In this document: positions 38,901-48,314 of the stretch, piece by piece
Numbering within the stretch: position 1 is the stretch's first letter
How the letters are laid out: every line of letters starts with the position of its first letter
Made by a program: the position numbers and the translations under genes
Assembly: GCA_029215795.1 (NCBI GenBank)
Contig: JARDYH010000007.1
Coordinates: 66,580,763-66,644,762 of the forward strand
DNA: 64,000 nt
Origin: Anniella stebbinsi
Taxonomy: Eukaryota > Chordata > Lepidosauria > Squamata > Anniellidae
Reading direction: 5' to 3'
Notes under the pieces: generated by a model
What the model saw: only the letters and a program-made list of their open reading frames with translations
Told to the model about the DNA's origin: nothing
Database searches by the model: none

Positions 38901-41900
38901 TCATGCTCAACACAATTGTAGATAGACACATTTCCTTAACTTGCTCACCGGATTCTGTATGTAGAATTTGGGCTACATGGGTACAAAAATCTCATTTTTT
39001 TTATTTTAAAGAAAGCAATATTGTTTGATTCTCATGTAGGCCTTGAAATCCTCATTTAATGCCTGCTGCTCCTGTCTAGATGGCCAAAGGTGTACTTCTA
39101 CACTGCCTTGGGTGCAATGCAAAAGGAACAATCCCAGGGATTTTTTCTTTGTTTAAAAAAAAACATTTGGAGAAGAGAGGTCTTCTTGAATTCAGTACAT
39201 CCTTTCCAAATCTGTTGGTCAGGGAAAGGGATGAATTAAGATAGGCTTTTCACCATCACTTTCCGCTGACCCATTTCACCTATATTCCCTAGAAGCAGGA
39301 TGAAGGCTGCCTCTCTTTCTATGTGATCATTTATTTAAACGCATGCAGTTTTAAAATGAGCCCTTTGGCTTGCCGGATCTGTGACCTCTTCAGATTTACA
39401 TCTGAGCTCATTTGCACCACATTCGAACAGACGGCACCAATCATGCAGATGCCATGGGGTACCTGCATTTTATTTCATTTCCTGGCTTTGAGCCGGTGTC
39501 CTTGTACGTGGGGCGACGTGAAGCTATAGCTCCACATGATTTTTCTCATTAGCTTGGGGGAGCCCCAGAGAAGCTCAGCTTCTGCCAGGCCATGCTCCCC
39601 CCAAAATGGGTCATTTTCCCACAACCCTTTGCAATTTCCCTTGGCAATGGCCTGCAGGGATGGTTGGCGAGAGGAAACCACTCTGCCCACTAACAGAGGC
39701 TCCTCTCGAAGCCATTAATCCCCCCAATACTCTCTTATTTTCCCTCATTTTCCTTCAGTGGGGTAAGAATTTGACCCCTTTGTTTTCAGAGCAGAGCTTG
39801 AGTGACGCTCCTAAATGAGCCCCCTTTGTCCTCTGTACGCCCATCTGTCTGGAGGTCAAATGTCGCCCCATAGCCTACTCAATTTCCTTCTCCCAATCTA
39901 TGCTGCCCCCCCCATGTACCCCTCATGGTGCTTAAGGTTCAAGTTCCAGCTGGCCCCAACGGTGCTTTGTGTGGGCATGGCTGGACTTCTGACCCCATCT
40001 GTTGGCGGGGGTGGGTGGGAGTTTCTCCTCGTGGGTTCTACCCTTTGCTGCAGAAATTTGGGAAACAGTTTTTGAGACGGGAGCGTTCTTTCCAGGAGAC
40101 ACAATCCCCTCTGGATCAAGGATCTTCCCTGGTCCTTTGTGCTCAGAGACCTGTGTTCCTGAACTGAACGAGAACTTTTTCCACATTGGGGACAGGAATT
40201 ATGGGAAAGCAGGGTGCAGGTTTGCTCAAGGTGGTCTTCTGGGGGCTGGAGCAGCTGATTTACACCAAGTCAGACCCTGCTCCAACTTCTTCAGGGTCCT
40301 CTATACCCGCCTTCCTTGACTTGGTGCTTGGACTGCCCCCTTCCTCATCCCCAGCCAGTACGGTCAATGTGTTGTTTTTGGTGCTGCCCACGATGCTGCT
40401 TCTGTTCCCCCCCTGCCCAGGTCTGCCGGCTCGATTCGGAGGGATCAGCGCCGTTGCCACAGATTCAAGGGGGAGCTGAGCAGTTGCGTGCCGGAGACTG
40501 GCCAAAACATCCTATGTGAAAGTGCCCCCAAAGTACCAGGAGACATGGGGCTGGGGAGTGATTTTGCAAGTTGTGCCAAATGGGGTGTAGGCGTCCCATG
40601 GGTCCCTCAAAGTTCAGGCATTCCCTTTAGCAGCCTTCCCCCAACCTGGCACTCTATGTATATGTTGGACTACAAGCCCCATCATCCCTAGCCATCATGG
40701 CAGTCCAACGTAACTGGAGGGTGCCAGGTTGAGGAAGGCTATTCTTTAGTGTAATAGCTTGCTTGTGTGTGTGTGTGTGTGTTTGTGTTTGTGTGTGTAT
40801 GTATACACACACACACATATTGTCTGCAACAATGAGGACTGCAACCTTGGATTCTTCTTGTTTTTCTAAATGAAAATGGGTTGTCACGGGTTTCTCTGCG
40901 CAAGCCACATTCCGTGTTCAGTGCTGCAGGCTGTAGCGCAACAGCAGGGCATACCAATTTCCAGATTAAAAAACTGGGGAAGAGATGTCTTGGCTGTTCT
41001 GCCACAACTGGTTAGGAGAAAACTGCATTCAGGCGAGGGAGGCGGCAGAAATTCCTAGTTCTTTTAAGAGACGAGCCTTTTTATTCTTCTGGTTCTACAG
41101 GATGCCCTTCCTGGCTTGATGTGGGAGCTGGAACAGCAATTGGGGTTACTGCGACTGTACCCAGAGAAGACCTGTGGGGAGGCTGCTGAGACGGACAGCT
41201 GGCCCAGTTCAGGTAGGGAGGGGAACGCCTGGCCTTCGTGACGTGTTGCTTGGCCCCGAATAAATGCTCTCTTCTTGGGCTGCTTTTAAGGAAACCGGCT
41301 GCCTTTTTCCTTCCTTCCTTCCTGCCTGCCTGGCAGGGCAGGTGTCAGTGGAATGATGTAGCTCCTTTAGGGTTCTGACTGAAACCCGGAGCGGATTCAC
41401 TGCCCCACTGATATCAGAGCCACCAGCCTCCACTGCCCGCACCCCTGATGTAAATTGTTCCCAGGAGCTATCCAAGGTGTGGCGCCGAGGGCCAGATTCC
41501 ATTTCTGAGAAGGCCTGCGGGTGGGGGGGGGCACATTGCAGTGGTGGGCGGGGCTGAAAGCAAAAGGGGTGTATTCGTATTTGAGTTTAAAGCCCTTACT
41601 GCCAGGAACTTATAGTTTGTTTGTTTTCAAATTACTTTGTATTTAAAATGTCTTAAAATGTTCTAAATATTTTAAAATTGTACTGTGTTTCATTATATTT
41701 TTTAATTTTTGTATATCTCTGTTTTAACTGTACGTTTTAATTTGTAAGCCGCCTTGAGTCCCAGTATCGGGGGGAAAAGGCGGGACATTAATAATAGTAA
41801 TAATAATAACAACTAAGCCTTACGAAAGGCATTCCAACCTTTTAGAATGGGGTTAGGGTGGAAATTGCACAAAAGCAGATAGACCACTTAACCATCTGTA

Positions 41901-44501
41901 GTAGGGCTGGATCTTAAATCACAAGAATCATCACAGGTGCCCATTCACCATCAGGTTTCTATGAGGGGCCGCAATCGGCGGTGGCCTCCGACTCTCCGGC
42001 CTCCGGTTTCGGGGACTCCTCTTCCAGCTTCCCCTCTGCCTCAGGGTCCTACTCCCGGATCGGCCGTCCGGAGTCCCGCCTCGGCTACGCCAGTGAGCGC
42101 CCCAAATCCGTGGGTGAGTAAATGGGGGCCGAATCCGGGTGGACATGCTGTGAGGCGCCGGGGAGGGCGAGAGGAAACGGTTAACTCGGGGGGGGGGGAA
42201 TCTTGCAACCCTAAACTGTTTCATGGCAAAGATGCTGCATAAAAACGGCCTCTCGAAAGAAAGGGAGGCTACTCCCGGCCAGCGACTTAGAACAGAGTCC
42301 TCCCTAAAGTTTCCAGGCTAGAGCGGTACAAGTCTTCTGGAAATGGGGAAGGTCCCATAGAGACATAATTGGGCAGAGGGATGGAGGGATCCCATAGGGG
42401 AGCTTTGGTTATTGGGCAGCATAGAAATGTAATTAACAAATTAATGTGTTGGGAGAGACAACAGGGGGGAAATAACAGGAAGTCTTGGGCAGTGATGTTA
42501 TGGTCAATTTAGAACTGTTCGTTGTAACGGTGCCCCGGCAGACTCCCCAAGGGGAGTCCAAAACCTGAAGCAACTGGGTTGATCCTTCTCAGCAAGCCAG
42601 CTCTCCCAGTGCTCACCTCTCCCAGGGGCAGGTCTTTTCTAAAGCTACGGGGTCTTCCTCGCCCCTTCAAGACTGAGCCGCCCCAAAAGATGTCGCGGCC
42701 CAACCAGGGACAAGATACTGTTCCTTTCCTTTTATCTGGCTTAGGCAACCCCGGCAGCAGCATCCCATAATTTCCCCACTTGCCCTGGCAGTGTCTCAGT
42801 CAGTCCCTCTCCCCTATTCTCCCCCTCTCTCCCCCTCTCTCCCCCTTCACAGGTGATGTGGCCAACAGCAGCAAAGATGGGGCCAGCCGCAGCACCGTGC
42901 CCCGCTCCTTCTCTGCCCCCTACTCCAGTTCCCAGGACTACCCTGCAGAGCCCTTGCCTCGCTGCTATCCCCCGGACCCCTTCTTGTATCCCAGTCCTCT
43001 CCACGCAGTGGCCCTGCAGAACCCCTTGCTTCGGACCCACCTGTATGAAGATCCCGCCTTCACCTTGGCCACTTCCCAGGCTTCGGCCTACCCCGCAGAC
43101 CCAGAAGGGGGCCCGGACGCCTTCGGCAACGAGTTCCAGTTCTACTCGGAGGCGGCCTCGCACTGCCACAAGGTGGAGAGTTACATCTCGCGCCTCATTC
43201 GCCGCCGCAGCCAGCTGGTGAGAGGCGGCAAGCCCCGGACCAGCCTGGGCTCGGAGCCCCCCGCTAAGAGCAGCGTGGTCCGGCAGAACAGCTTGTGCAA
43301 GAGGCCCCTGGAGCTGCTCCCCCCACAGGCGGAGCGCAAGCACCCCCCGGCCGTGGAGAGGGGCAGCAGCACCCCTTCGCCCTGTGGCCACGAGGGTGGG
43401 GCCGCCGCAGCCACACGGATCTGGTCCTCGTGGGATGCTGCTGCCGAGAGGACACTGGCGGCCAAGGCCGCAGCAGCCATGGAAGACTACAGCCCGCCCC
43501 ACTCGAGTCTCAAGAAACCCCCCAAGCTGCAGGCTTTGGCCCATATGAGGCCTCTCTCCATGGACCAATATGAATCGGCCTACCCCTCATCCCCTCTGCC
43601 GGATGGAGAGGATGCAGCCTCACGGGGGAGCAGCCAGGAGCCCGTCTCCTACGAACCTGAGGACGGGACCTGCCTCATGGTCAAAGCCCAGTACATCCCG
43701 GCCCAACAGCCACCGAGGGCTCAGCAGGCTCACCGGGCGGCCAAAAAGAAGCCCCCGCCTCTCACCAAAGGTCGCTCGGTGGAGCTGTCGCCAGAGCGAG
43801 TCCCCTTGCTAGCGAGGGAGCGGCCGCGGGTTTCAGCACCCCACAAGAAATGCCGCTTCACCGAAGAGGGCGGTGAGGCTGGCGGGCGGAAGGGGGCCGG
43901 TAGGAAAAGCTCGCCCCGGTCTAGGAAGGCTGCTCGATCCCAGTCTGAGAACAGCCTCCTCAACAAACCGGGGGTCAAATACGGGACAGCTGAACGGGAG
44001 GAAACAGCCTTGAAGCAGTCACGGCCACGGCGGTCTCACGGGAACACGGCCGGTGGTTACCGCAAGTGGCGCTCGACGGCAGAGATCTGTCAAGATGAGC
44101 CCTCTAATGGAAGTGCTGCTGAACCACGCCGGGGCCAGCGAGGAGTAGGCCCCGCGGGGTGCAGTTATGCTGGCAGCGACTCTGAATGCTCAGGTGAGCA
44201 GGCCCGCCAGGCGCCCATGTGCCGCTTGGAGGAAGGCCTGGTCTATGGCGATAGTGAGTCTAGCCTGAGTGACGGGGACTCGCCTGCCGCCTACAGCAGC
44301 GGGGCATCCAGCGACACGGACGAGAGCGGCGGCCTGGTGTGGCCGCAGCAGCTGTCCCCTCAGCTCGTGTCGGCTTCCGGGCCTGGGAAGGCCGCCAGCG
44401 GGCAACCCAAGGTGTTCGTCAAGATCAAAGCCTCGCATGCATTGAAGAAGAAGATCATGCGTTTCCGCTCTGGCTCCCTCAAAGTCATGACAACTGTGTG
44501 A
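17557..44501 (+). CDS. DACT3: DACT3, Dapper antagonist of catenin 3 (complete, four coding exons)
   Basis: Exons 17557-17772, 41101-41212, 41955-42113 and 42853-44501 join in frame (phases 0, 1, 1) to 2136 nt, or 711 residues. Dapper proteins are cytoplasmic/nuclear adaptors that bind Dishevelled and dampen Wnt/beta-catenin and related signalling. Diagnostic segments are the N-terminus MIRAFSFPASPER and RLRGWLEGTLAGLCELH, a leucine/charged coiled-coil region ending LPGLMWELEQQL, YASERPKSVGD, VPRSFSAPYSS, KPPPLTKGRSVE, KWRSTAEI, SGGLVWPQQL, and the C-terminus KVFVKIKASHALKKKI with terminal MTTV, the PDZ ligand for Dishevelled. It is longer than mammalian DACT3 as I recall it (about 630 residues), mostly in exon 4. 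Intron 1 is 23.3 kb. The start is the conserved MIRAF. Confidence 0.97.
18962..19299. mobile_element. Complete hAT-like MITE (family C) with CAGGG ends and 8-bp target duplication
   Basis: Left end CAGGGATGCAGAAACACC, right end GAGGTTCAACAACCCTG, with inverted GCCCGTGGGCC/GGCCCACAGGC just inside. The flanks are TTATAGAC (18954-18961) and GTTTAGAC (19300-19307), 6 of 8 identical. Related pieces lie at about 480-665, 2730-2925, 25085-25192, 31610-31735, 36480-36680, 41490-41880 and 50790-50960. Confidence 0.75.
19721..20073. mobile_element. CpG-rich palindromic transposable element, copy 1
   Basis: Left end CCTCATCTACAAGAATTCGC, right end CCTCTTGTAGAGGCAGCC, so the termini are inverted around CTCTACAAG. 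The interior is unusually rich in GCGC, CGCATT, CGATT and ATAATGTGCATAATCGGAG words that point in both directions. A second, longer copy lies at 47560-48314. Confidence 0.7.
23046..23820 (-). mobile_element. CR1-like LINE remnant with reverse-transcriptase piece
   Basis: On the minus strand, 23814 to 23554 translates to PGGIHPRVLKELKYETADLL, VPEDWRVANVT and a KEG-R-DLGN stretch, the start of the CR1 reverse-transcriptase domain. It is followed (23540 to 23046) by CR1 3' sequence ending in the inverted GGATCAGACCAAGGGTCC block. Most of the domain between them is deleted. Confidence 0.8.
24505..24946 (+). mobile_element. L2-like LINE 3' end with AAT tail
   Basis: Translates to LKDRILPYEPARALRSSGEA, ARLMGTRERAFSVAAPGLWN and SLPKEARQ, then an AT-rich 3' UTR, the terminus ACCGCCTTGAGTCCCAGCCC and GGCGGGATATAAATAAAA, and an AAT microsatellite. 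The same 3' terminus occurs at 41745-41815. Confidence 0.85.
24950..25192. repeat. Unclassified repeat D followed by a family C end
   Basis: GACAGGCAAAGGGCCAGGGA, then GCCTGGGCCAGAGTGAGAGG and TTTCATGGGGAAGAGGA. Diverged copies occur at about 25245-25425 and 29465-29665. From about 25085 the sequence changes to the inverted family C terminus. Confidence 0.5.
25245..25425. repeat. Unclassified repeat D, second copy
   Basis: Shares GCCTGGGCCAGAGCGAGAGG and CGATGGGGAAGAGGAGGAG with the copy at 24950-25085. Family unknown. Confidence 0.45.
25965..26215. mobile_element. hAT-like MITE (family B), 5'-truncated
   Basis: Shares long stretches with the nested pair at 54857-55507: AATTCCCTCTTCATCACAAC, CTGCAACTTTAACTGTTGTG, GCATACAAATGACACTGGCT and CTGACCTGGATTTTATCTGG. 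The left end is missing. Confidence 0.75.
28676..28905 (+). mobile_element. Sauria-like tRNA-derived SINE
   Basis: Starts GAGCCAGTGTGGAGTAGTGG (A box) and continues GATCTGGGTTCTAGTCCCCA (B box), CTCGGCCATGAAGCTCATTG and CTACCTCACAGGGTTGGTGT, ending in a GGCAGGTTGTAAAT tail. This architecture matches the Sauria SINE family of squamates and is the best lineage clue in the window. Confidence 0.8.
28912..29445 (-). mobile_element. CR1-like LINE 3' end
   Basis: Inverted terminus TCATAGAATCGTAGAATAGT followed by AGTTGGAAGGGGCCTATAAG. The minus-strand peptide [20 protein letters not shown] and [20 protein letters not shown] is typical of this CR1 tail. Confidence 0.88.
29465..29665. repeat. Unclassified repeat D, third copy
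   Basis: CTTGACAGGCAAAGAGCCAG, GCTAGAGCAAGAGGTAGCTG and GTAGCAATGGTTAAGAGGAG align by eye with the copies at 24950 and 25245. Confidence 0.45.
31380..31560 (-). mobile_element. LINE 3' tail with GAT microsatellite
   Basis: GATGAT repeats (31380-31422) lead directly into TATACTGCCCCATAGCCGAA and CTCTGGGCGGTTAATAAAAA, the inverted 3' end of a LINE. The same junction, with ATT repeats, occurs at 51920-52090. Confidence 0.65.
31735..31966 (+). mobile_element. CR1-like LINE 3' end
   Basis: GCTGGTTTGGATAAATTCCT, GTTGCTGGGGAACATGGGCG, GGACTAGATGGACCCTTGGT and the terminal GGGCTCTTCGGATGTTCTTA, the + orientation of the family found inverted at 23046. Confidence 0.8.
35340..35515 (-). repeat. tRNA-derived SINE fragment
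   Basis: Inverted B box within GGGGATTGAACGTTGGACTT and inverted A-box region GGTGCTCTACCACTGCGCTG, preceded by CTGAGGTCCATCCAGCCTGG. Related copies lie near 53865 (minus) and 52325 (plus). Confidence 0.65.
35860..35911. repeat. Compound microsatellite (CT)n(TA)n
   Basis: About 15 CT units followed by about 10 TA units. Confidence 0.9.
36480..36680 (-). repeat. Family C fragment
   Basis: CAGGGGTGGGACACTTCAGG, a CCA repeat, then AGTTTTAAACTAAAATATGC. Diverged from the complete element at 18962. Confidence 0.5.
36860..37020 (+). mobile_element. Short L2-like LINE scrap
   Basis: The translation around LQLWNSLPGEVSF and the wording GGTTACTTGGGGCAGTCTCC resemble the WNSLP end of the L2-like LINE at 24505. 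Confidence 0.4.
37057..37227. mobile_element. CAGTGGAGGCTGG foldback MITE, complete
   Basis: Left arm CAGCGGAGGCCGGCGGCACC ... GTGGTGAATCCACTC is mirrored by GATTCACCACCTC ... GGAGCCACCAGGCTCTACAG. The flanks GCTCTTCA and GGTCCTCA match at 6 of 8 bases, the hAT duplication length. Confidence 0.7.
40627..40745. repeat. Hairpin repeat family A, both arms
   Basis: CCTTCCCCCAACCTGGCACT ... ATGTTGGACTACAAGCCCCA mirrored by AGTCCAACGTAACTGGAGGG ... CCAGGTTGAGGAAGGC. Confidence 0.75.
41101..41212 (+). CDS. DACT3: DACT3 coding exon 2
   Basis: 112 bases after the acceptor TTCTACAG, donor GTAGGG. It encodes DALPGLMWELEQQLGLLRLY and then a divergent stretch ending SWPSS. The LPGL-W-L-QQLG core matches the Dapper coiled-coil segment. 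No other start or stop interferes. Confidence 0.93.
41340..41445. mobile_element. CAGTGGAGGCTGG foldback family, right half, in DACT3 intron 2
   Basis: AGCTCCTTTAGGGTTCTGAC, AAACCCGGAGCGGATTCACT and GCCACCAGCCTCCACTG form the right arm, and the left arm is absent. Confidence 0.65.
41490..41880. mobile_element. Family C element split by an L2-like LINE tail
   Basis: Family C sequence runs to GCCAGGAACTTA (about 41615) and resumes at AACTAAGCCTTACG (about 41810). Between them is an L2-like LINE 3' end (CCGCCTTGAGTCCCAGTATC, GGCGGGACATTAATAATAGT). An AACT(T)A word on both sides looks like the LINE's target duplication. Confidence 0.65.
41955..42113 (+). CDS. DACT3: DACT3 coding exon 3
   Basis: 159 bases after CATCAG, donor GTGAGT. 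It encodes GFYEGPQSAVASDSP, GFGDSSSSF, SGSYSRIGRPESR and YASERPKSV, the serine-rich block conserved in Dapper proteins. Confidence 0.95.
42853..44501 (+). CDS. DACT3: DACT3 coding exon 4 (terminal, large)
   Basis: 1649 bases after a very pyrimidine-rich acceptor (CTTCACAG), ending TGA at 44499-44501. It encodes residues from about 163 to 711: VPRSFSAPYSS, the YISRLIRRRSQL basic block, VVRQNSLCKRP, LVKAQYIPAQQ, KPPPLTKGRSVELSPE, SRSQSENSLL, KWRSTAEI (about 44064-44087), two acidic serine clusters, and the conserved C-terminus with the MTTV PDZ ligand. Confidence 0.97.
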
Positions 44502-44945
44502 AGGACAGCAGCCGAATCTCGCCGCCACTCCCGCAACCTTCCTTCACCCCCTCTTTTGGCTGAAAGTCTCTCCCGAAGGCACCCCATCTTCCCTTCTGGT
44601 TCCCAACATCAAGTTTGGCTCCAACCCAGGACAGATCCGCTTGACTTTCGCCCTGGGAAAATCTGCGGAGGGAGGGGAAACGGCTGTCGACGAACTTGCT
44701 TTCCCCAGCTGCACAAAAGTCGTTGATATCGTGTGTGTCTCACACCCTCTGGCCCCACCTGTCTTTCTACTCCAGGCCATTTCTAAAGGAGAGGTATTTA
44801 TTATGGTTTTTGTACAGTTGACTTCTCAGGAGTCCACGTTTCGGTATACGAGCCTGGAATCCGAATCCACGCTGCCAACCTTGTATTTCGATACAGACAG
44901 TCCTGTGTGTGTGCGTGCGTGTAAATAAAATTTCAGTGGTTTTGT
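44502..44945 (+). other. DACT3 3' untranslated region
   Basis: About 440 bases from the stop codon to just past the AATAAA at 44924-44929. It contains a GTGTGTGTGCGTGCGTG run. The end is inferred from the hexamer. Confidence 0.65.
44924..44929 (+). terminator. DACT3 polyadenylation signal AATAAA
   Basis: Canonical hexamer 423 bases after the stop codon, followed within 30 bases by the T/GT-rich sequence TTTTGTTTTGGTATTTTTGT. Confidence 0.7.
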
Positions 44946-46152
44946 TTTGGTATTTTTGTCGGAGACATCACTTCAAGTCTTTGCACAGCAACTGGTTTTA
45001 TAAGAGGATCATTTTCCGAGTTTAGACACGGCCAGAAAGTCCCTATCACCTCAACCTGCAGTTGCTTCATGCTTCTGCTTCTGGTTTGGCAGTTGGGGAG
45101 CCAAGTGGTGGTACTTGGCAGTGGGGGACAGGCTGGGTCCCTGGGGGGCCCAGCGGCTGACCCTTCCTTTGCCGCATTTCAAAGATGCAAGTTTTCAGTT
45201 CCTGTTTTTTATCCGTTCGCTGCCACCAGCACTGGCCAAATCCCAGCATAACCAAGAGCGAATCAGCCCTAAAGTTTGAGCACTGTGGCAGAGATCCAGA
45301 AATAAAGTGGAGAAGTCTTAAATGCTTAGTCCTGTTGATTTTCTGTGAGACCTCTAGGTACACCTAATATCCTCTGGATTTCATCGGTTGAACCAAGGTG
45401 ATAGATCGGTTCAGAGAGCCGAAGGCAGTTTTAAAAGAGGGGTTGTGGGTTGTGTGGGGCAGTTTCGTCCCACCTTTTCCTCCGGTCAAAGAGTTGTTGT
45501 GGGGTTTTGTTTTGGGTTTAAAAAGAAAACCCTCTGAAACCTCTTTAACTGAGCCACTGTCTGCGAGTGTTCTTTTAAAGATGAGTGTGTAGTTAGCGTA
45601 ATGCCCGCCAACAATACACTGGTGTGTCTTGTCAGCAGAGGATTGCACAAAGGTTTAACAATGTGCAATGCGGAAGGATGGGAAAGGAGAGAAAGCATGA
45701 GCATCCATATTGCCTTCCTGGGAAAATAAACAACCGAGAGTTGCAAGATAATGATGCTTCTCCAAAGTCTACTCTTGAAGGATGGAATACAGGCTAAAAT
45801 CGTAAAAAGAAAACAGACAGATCGATTGATTGTGGGTCTCAAGCCTACTTGGCAGTTGTCTCCTGGAAGCCTCCCTCCTGATCCTGGGTGTGTGGTGTGT
45901 ACTCAGTGGTGAATCAGGCACTCTGCACATGCTCTGAGCTAACACTTCACAGGTTTCAAGGCTAGGGGATGCCTACTCCCTTCTTTTAAAAAAATGAAAA
46001 CAACAACAACCAAAAATACCTTACTTTTGCTTCCATAGTCTGTACATTTAGTCCAAGTACTACAGCCCTGGACATTCCTTTTAAAGCCAAATATTTGATC
46101 CTGTGAATGCGTTTTGGGGGCTGAATTCAACTTTCTGCCTGGCTATCTGGGG

Positions 46153-46188
<36 letters not shown>

Positions 46189-46985
46189 CTCCCTCCCCCT
46201 TTCCTTCTCTCCTTCTCTTTCTCTCTGAGTTCCAACCGCCTGCCCAGCGCAGAGCGTCTTATGAAAACCAGATGCTCCGTGTGCAGCCAGGAAAGCGGTT
46301 GCGCCTTCCAAATTCCTTCCCTAGCACTTTCCCCATCCCCCCACCCGCCCCAATATGAGGGAAGCCTGGGACGCGAGGCCTCCTTCCCTCCTCCTTCCCC
46401 CTCCCTCCAAGCAGTCCTGGCTCAGCTACAATATTGCCAGGCCTTTCGGGAGGCGAGCAGTCTCCGTCCCGAACAGCATTCGGAAACTGAAGGCGTGAAG
46501 CCAATCAGCCTCTTCATCCGAACGGGTCTCCGCCAGGTCTCCTTCCCCTCTGAGGCTGCGGAGGTCTCTGGTTCTGGATCCTGAAGGTGGATCCTATTGC
46601 GTTACAAGGGCCTCTGAGGGAGGCCGTGCTCTCCGCCTTTTGTCCTGCTGTCTCCCCTGGTCAAGCAGGTATCTGAAACAATAATTTTAAAAAACCCGAC
46701 AGGCCTGTTTACCAAAGGCAAAAGTGATTGTGTACACTTGGACCACCCAGCCCATCTCAAAGTGTTATCTGTCTCTCAGCCCTACTGTTTTATTTTCTCT
46801 TCAACATTTGGCCCTAACTCTCCACACTTCCTACAATGCCTGAGAGCCATAAGCACTTGTATTATCTGCGTAACCCCAAAGCTGAGCTCATAAACCCCCT
46901 AGAATCTGACCGCCTCGTTCCCCCACGCCCTGGCCTCCGTAAAATAAAAAAGGGTGCATTAAAGTTGCTTGGGGAAAATAATCCA
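44946..46985. other. Intergenic, no gene recognised
   Basis: A CT run at 46157-46185 and ordinary intergenic sequence. The 156-codon + frame at 46114-46584 is created by the CT microsatellite and by GC-rich sequence, and looks non-coding. Confidence 0.5.
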
Positions 46986-46989
46986 GACT

Positions 46990-47421
46990 TTCCCCGCACC
47001 AAAATAACAACAAAGCCCTATGAGGAGAGGCTGAAAGAACTCGGCCTGTTTAGCCTGGAGAACAGAAGACTGAGGGGAGACATGATAGCACTCTTCAAAT
47101 ACTTGAAAGGTTGTCACACGGAGGAGGGCCAGGATCTCTTCTCGATCACCCAAGAATGCAGGACACGGAATAATGGGCTCAAGTGACAGGAAGCCAGATT
47201 CCGGCAGGACATCAGGAAAAACTTCCTGATAGTTAGAACAATACGACGATGGAACCCATGACCTAGGGAGGTGGTGGGCTCTCCCACCCTAGAGGCATTC
47301 AGGATGCAGCTGGACAGCCATCTTTCAGGTATGCTTTAAGGTGGATTCCTGCGTTGAGCAGGGGGTTGGACTCGATGACCTTAGAGGCCTCTTCCAACTC
47401 AGCTATTCTATGATTCTATGC
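46990..47421 (+). mobile_element. CR1-like LINE 3' end, complete terminus
   Basis: Peptide [20 protein letters not shown], then [20 protein letters not shown], an ordinary CR1 3' UTR, and the diagnostic terminal repeat CTATTCTATGATTCTATG. Confidence 0.9.
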
Positions 47422-47559
47422 AGAGGAAAAGAGGTGAAATGGGGGGGGGGACAACATCATGTGAGTCCTGCGCCGCAAAACTAGGTACCAGGCGTGGCGA
47501 GAGCGAGTTAAACCGCTGGTGTGATGGAGCTCTTAAGGCTTCTGTCTGCCTCCACTATG

Positions 47560-48314
47560 GTCCCCTCTACAAGGATTCGCTTTTGCGCCTGGTTAGGCGA
47601 TTATGCGCATAATCGCTGAAGCGCATTTACGCCTCATACCTCTGCACGATAGGAAGCGAGAGGCGGCGAAGTGCATTATCTGTCTTCTGGGACGCGCGTT
47701 ATCCTTGTTCACATGCGGAGCTTCAGAGGAGCAAACAAGCGGAGCTGCAGATTTTTACTTCGCGTTTTTCCTGAAGCCCAACCCCTTTAGCAGCCCCCCC
47801 TTCCTTCACTCCGCCTACAGGAATGTACCTGGAATTCTACCTTTGTGGTTTCCGCCTTTTGTGCACTCCACCCCTCCTGGAAATTTCGGGTTGCCTGGCA
47901 ACGAGATGGGAGGGGACAGGGAAGTGGTTTGCAATGCAGCTGGAGATGAGTGGGGAGAGGGAAGGGGTTTGCGAAGAAGCCCTCCAGTCATGCGCAGCTC
48001 TATAGAAGCGCGGGCTCTTTCTCCCCGCTCATGTCATGCTTCTTCACAAACCCCTTCCCTCTCCCCGCCCATCTCGAACGTCATCGCAAAACCCAGCCCT
48101 CTACCCGCCCACCTCTCCGAAAATGCGCTTTACCGAAAAACTGTTCACATAGGCATAATGCGCTTCACATCCTGCCGCAAAAAAACCTCTCTATTTAACG
48201 CGCATTCGATAATGTGCATAATCGGAGGGATAGCGCGCCTCTACGCCCGATTTGCGCTCTGTTTTTTAATGCGCCTTGAAAGAGCTTTAAACCTCTCTTG
48301 TAGAGGCAGCCATG
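47560..48314. mobile_element. CpG-rich palindromic transposable element, copy 2 (longer)
   Basis: Left end CCCCTCTACAAGGATTCGCT and right end CTCTTGTAGAGGCAGCC match copy 1 at 19721-20073. The flanks share the beginning GCGCCTGGTTAGGCGATTAT and the end CGCATTCGATAATGTGCATA. About 400 extra bases sit in the middle (roughly 47700-48130). The 251-codon frame across it shows no transposase motif I recognise. Confidence 0.7.

Larger units (their letters stand above)
17773..41100 (+). other. DACT3 intron 1 (23.3 kb)
   Basis: Bounded by GTGAGT and TTCTACAG. The other two introns are only 742 and 739 bp. It is built largely of interspersed repeats (listed separately). I saw no nested gene. Stretches with nothing recognisable are about 20075-23040, 26220-27800, 29670-31080, 32000-35340 and 37230-40620; these may hold regulatory elements not visible without alignment. 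Confidence 0.85.

Noticed and set aside
42741..43568. 275-codon minus-strand frame
   Set aside because: Antisense shadow of GC-rich DACT3 exon 4 with no recognisable motif.
46114..46584. 156-codon + frame after DACT3
   Set aside because: Its Ser/Leu-rich start is a CT microsatellite; the remainder is unremarkable.
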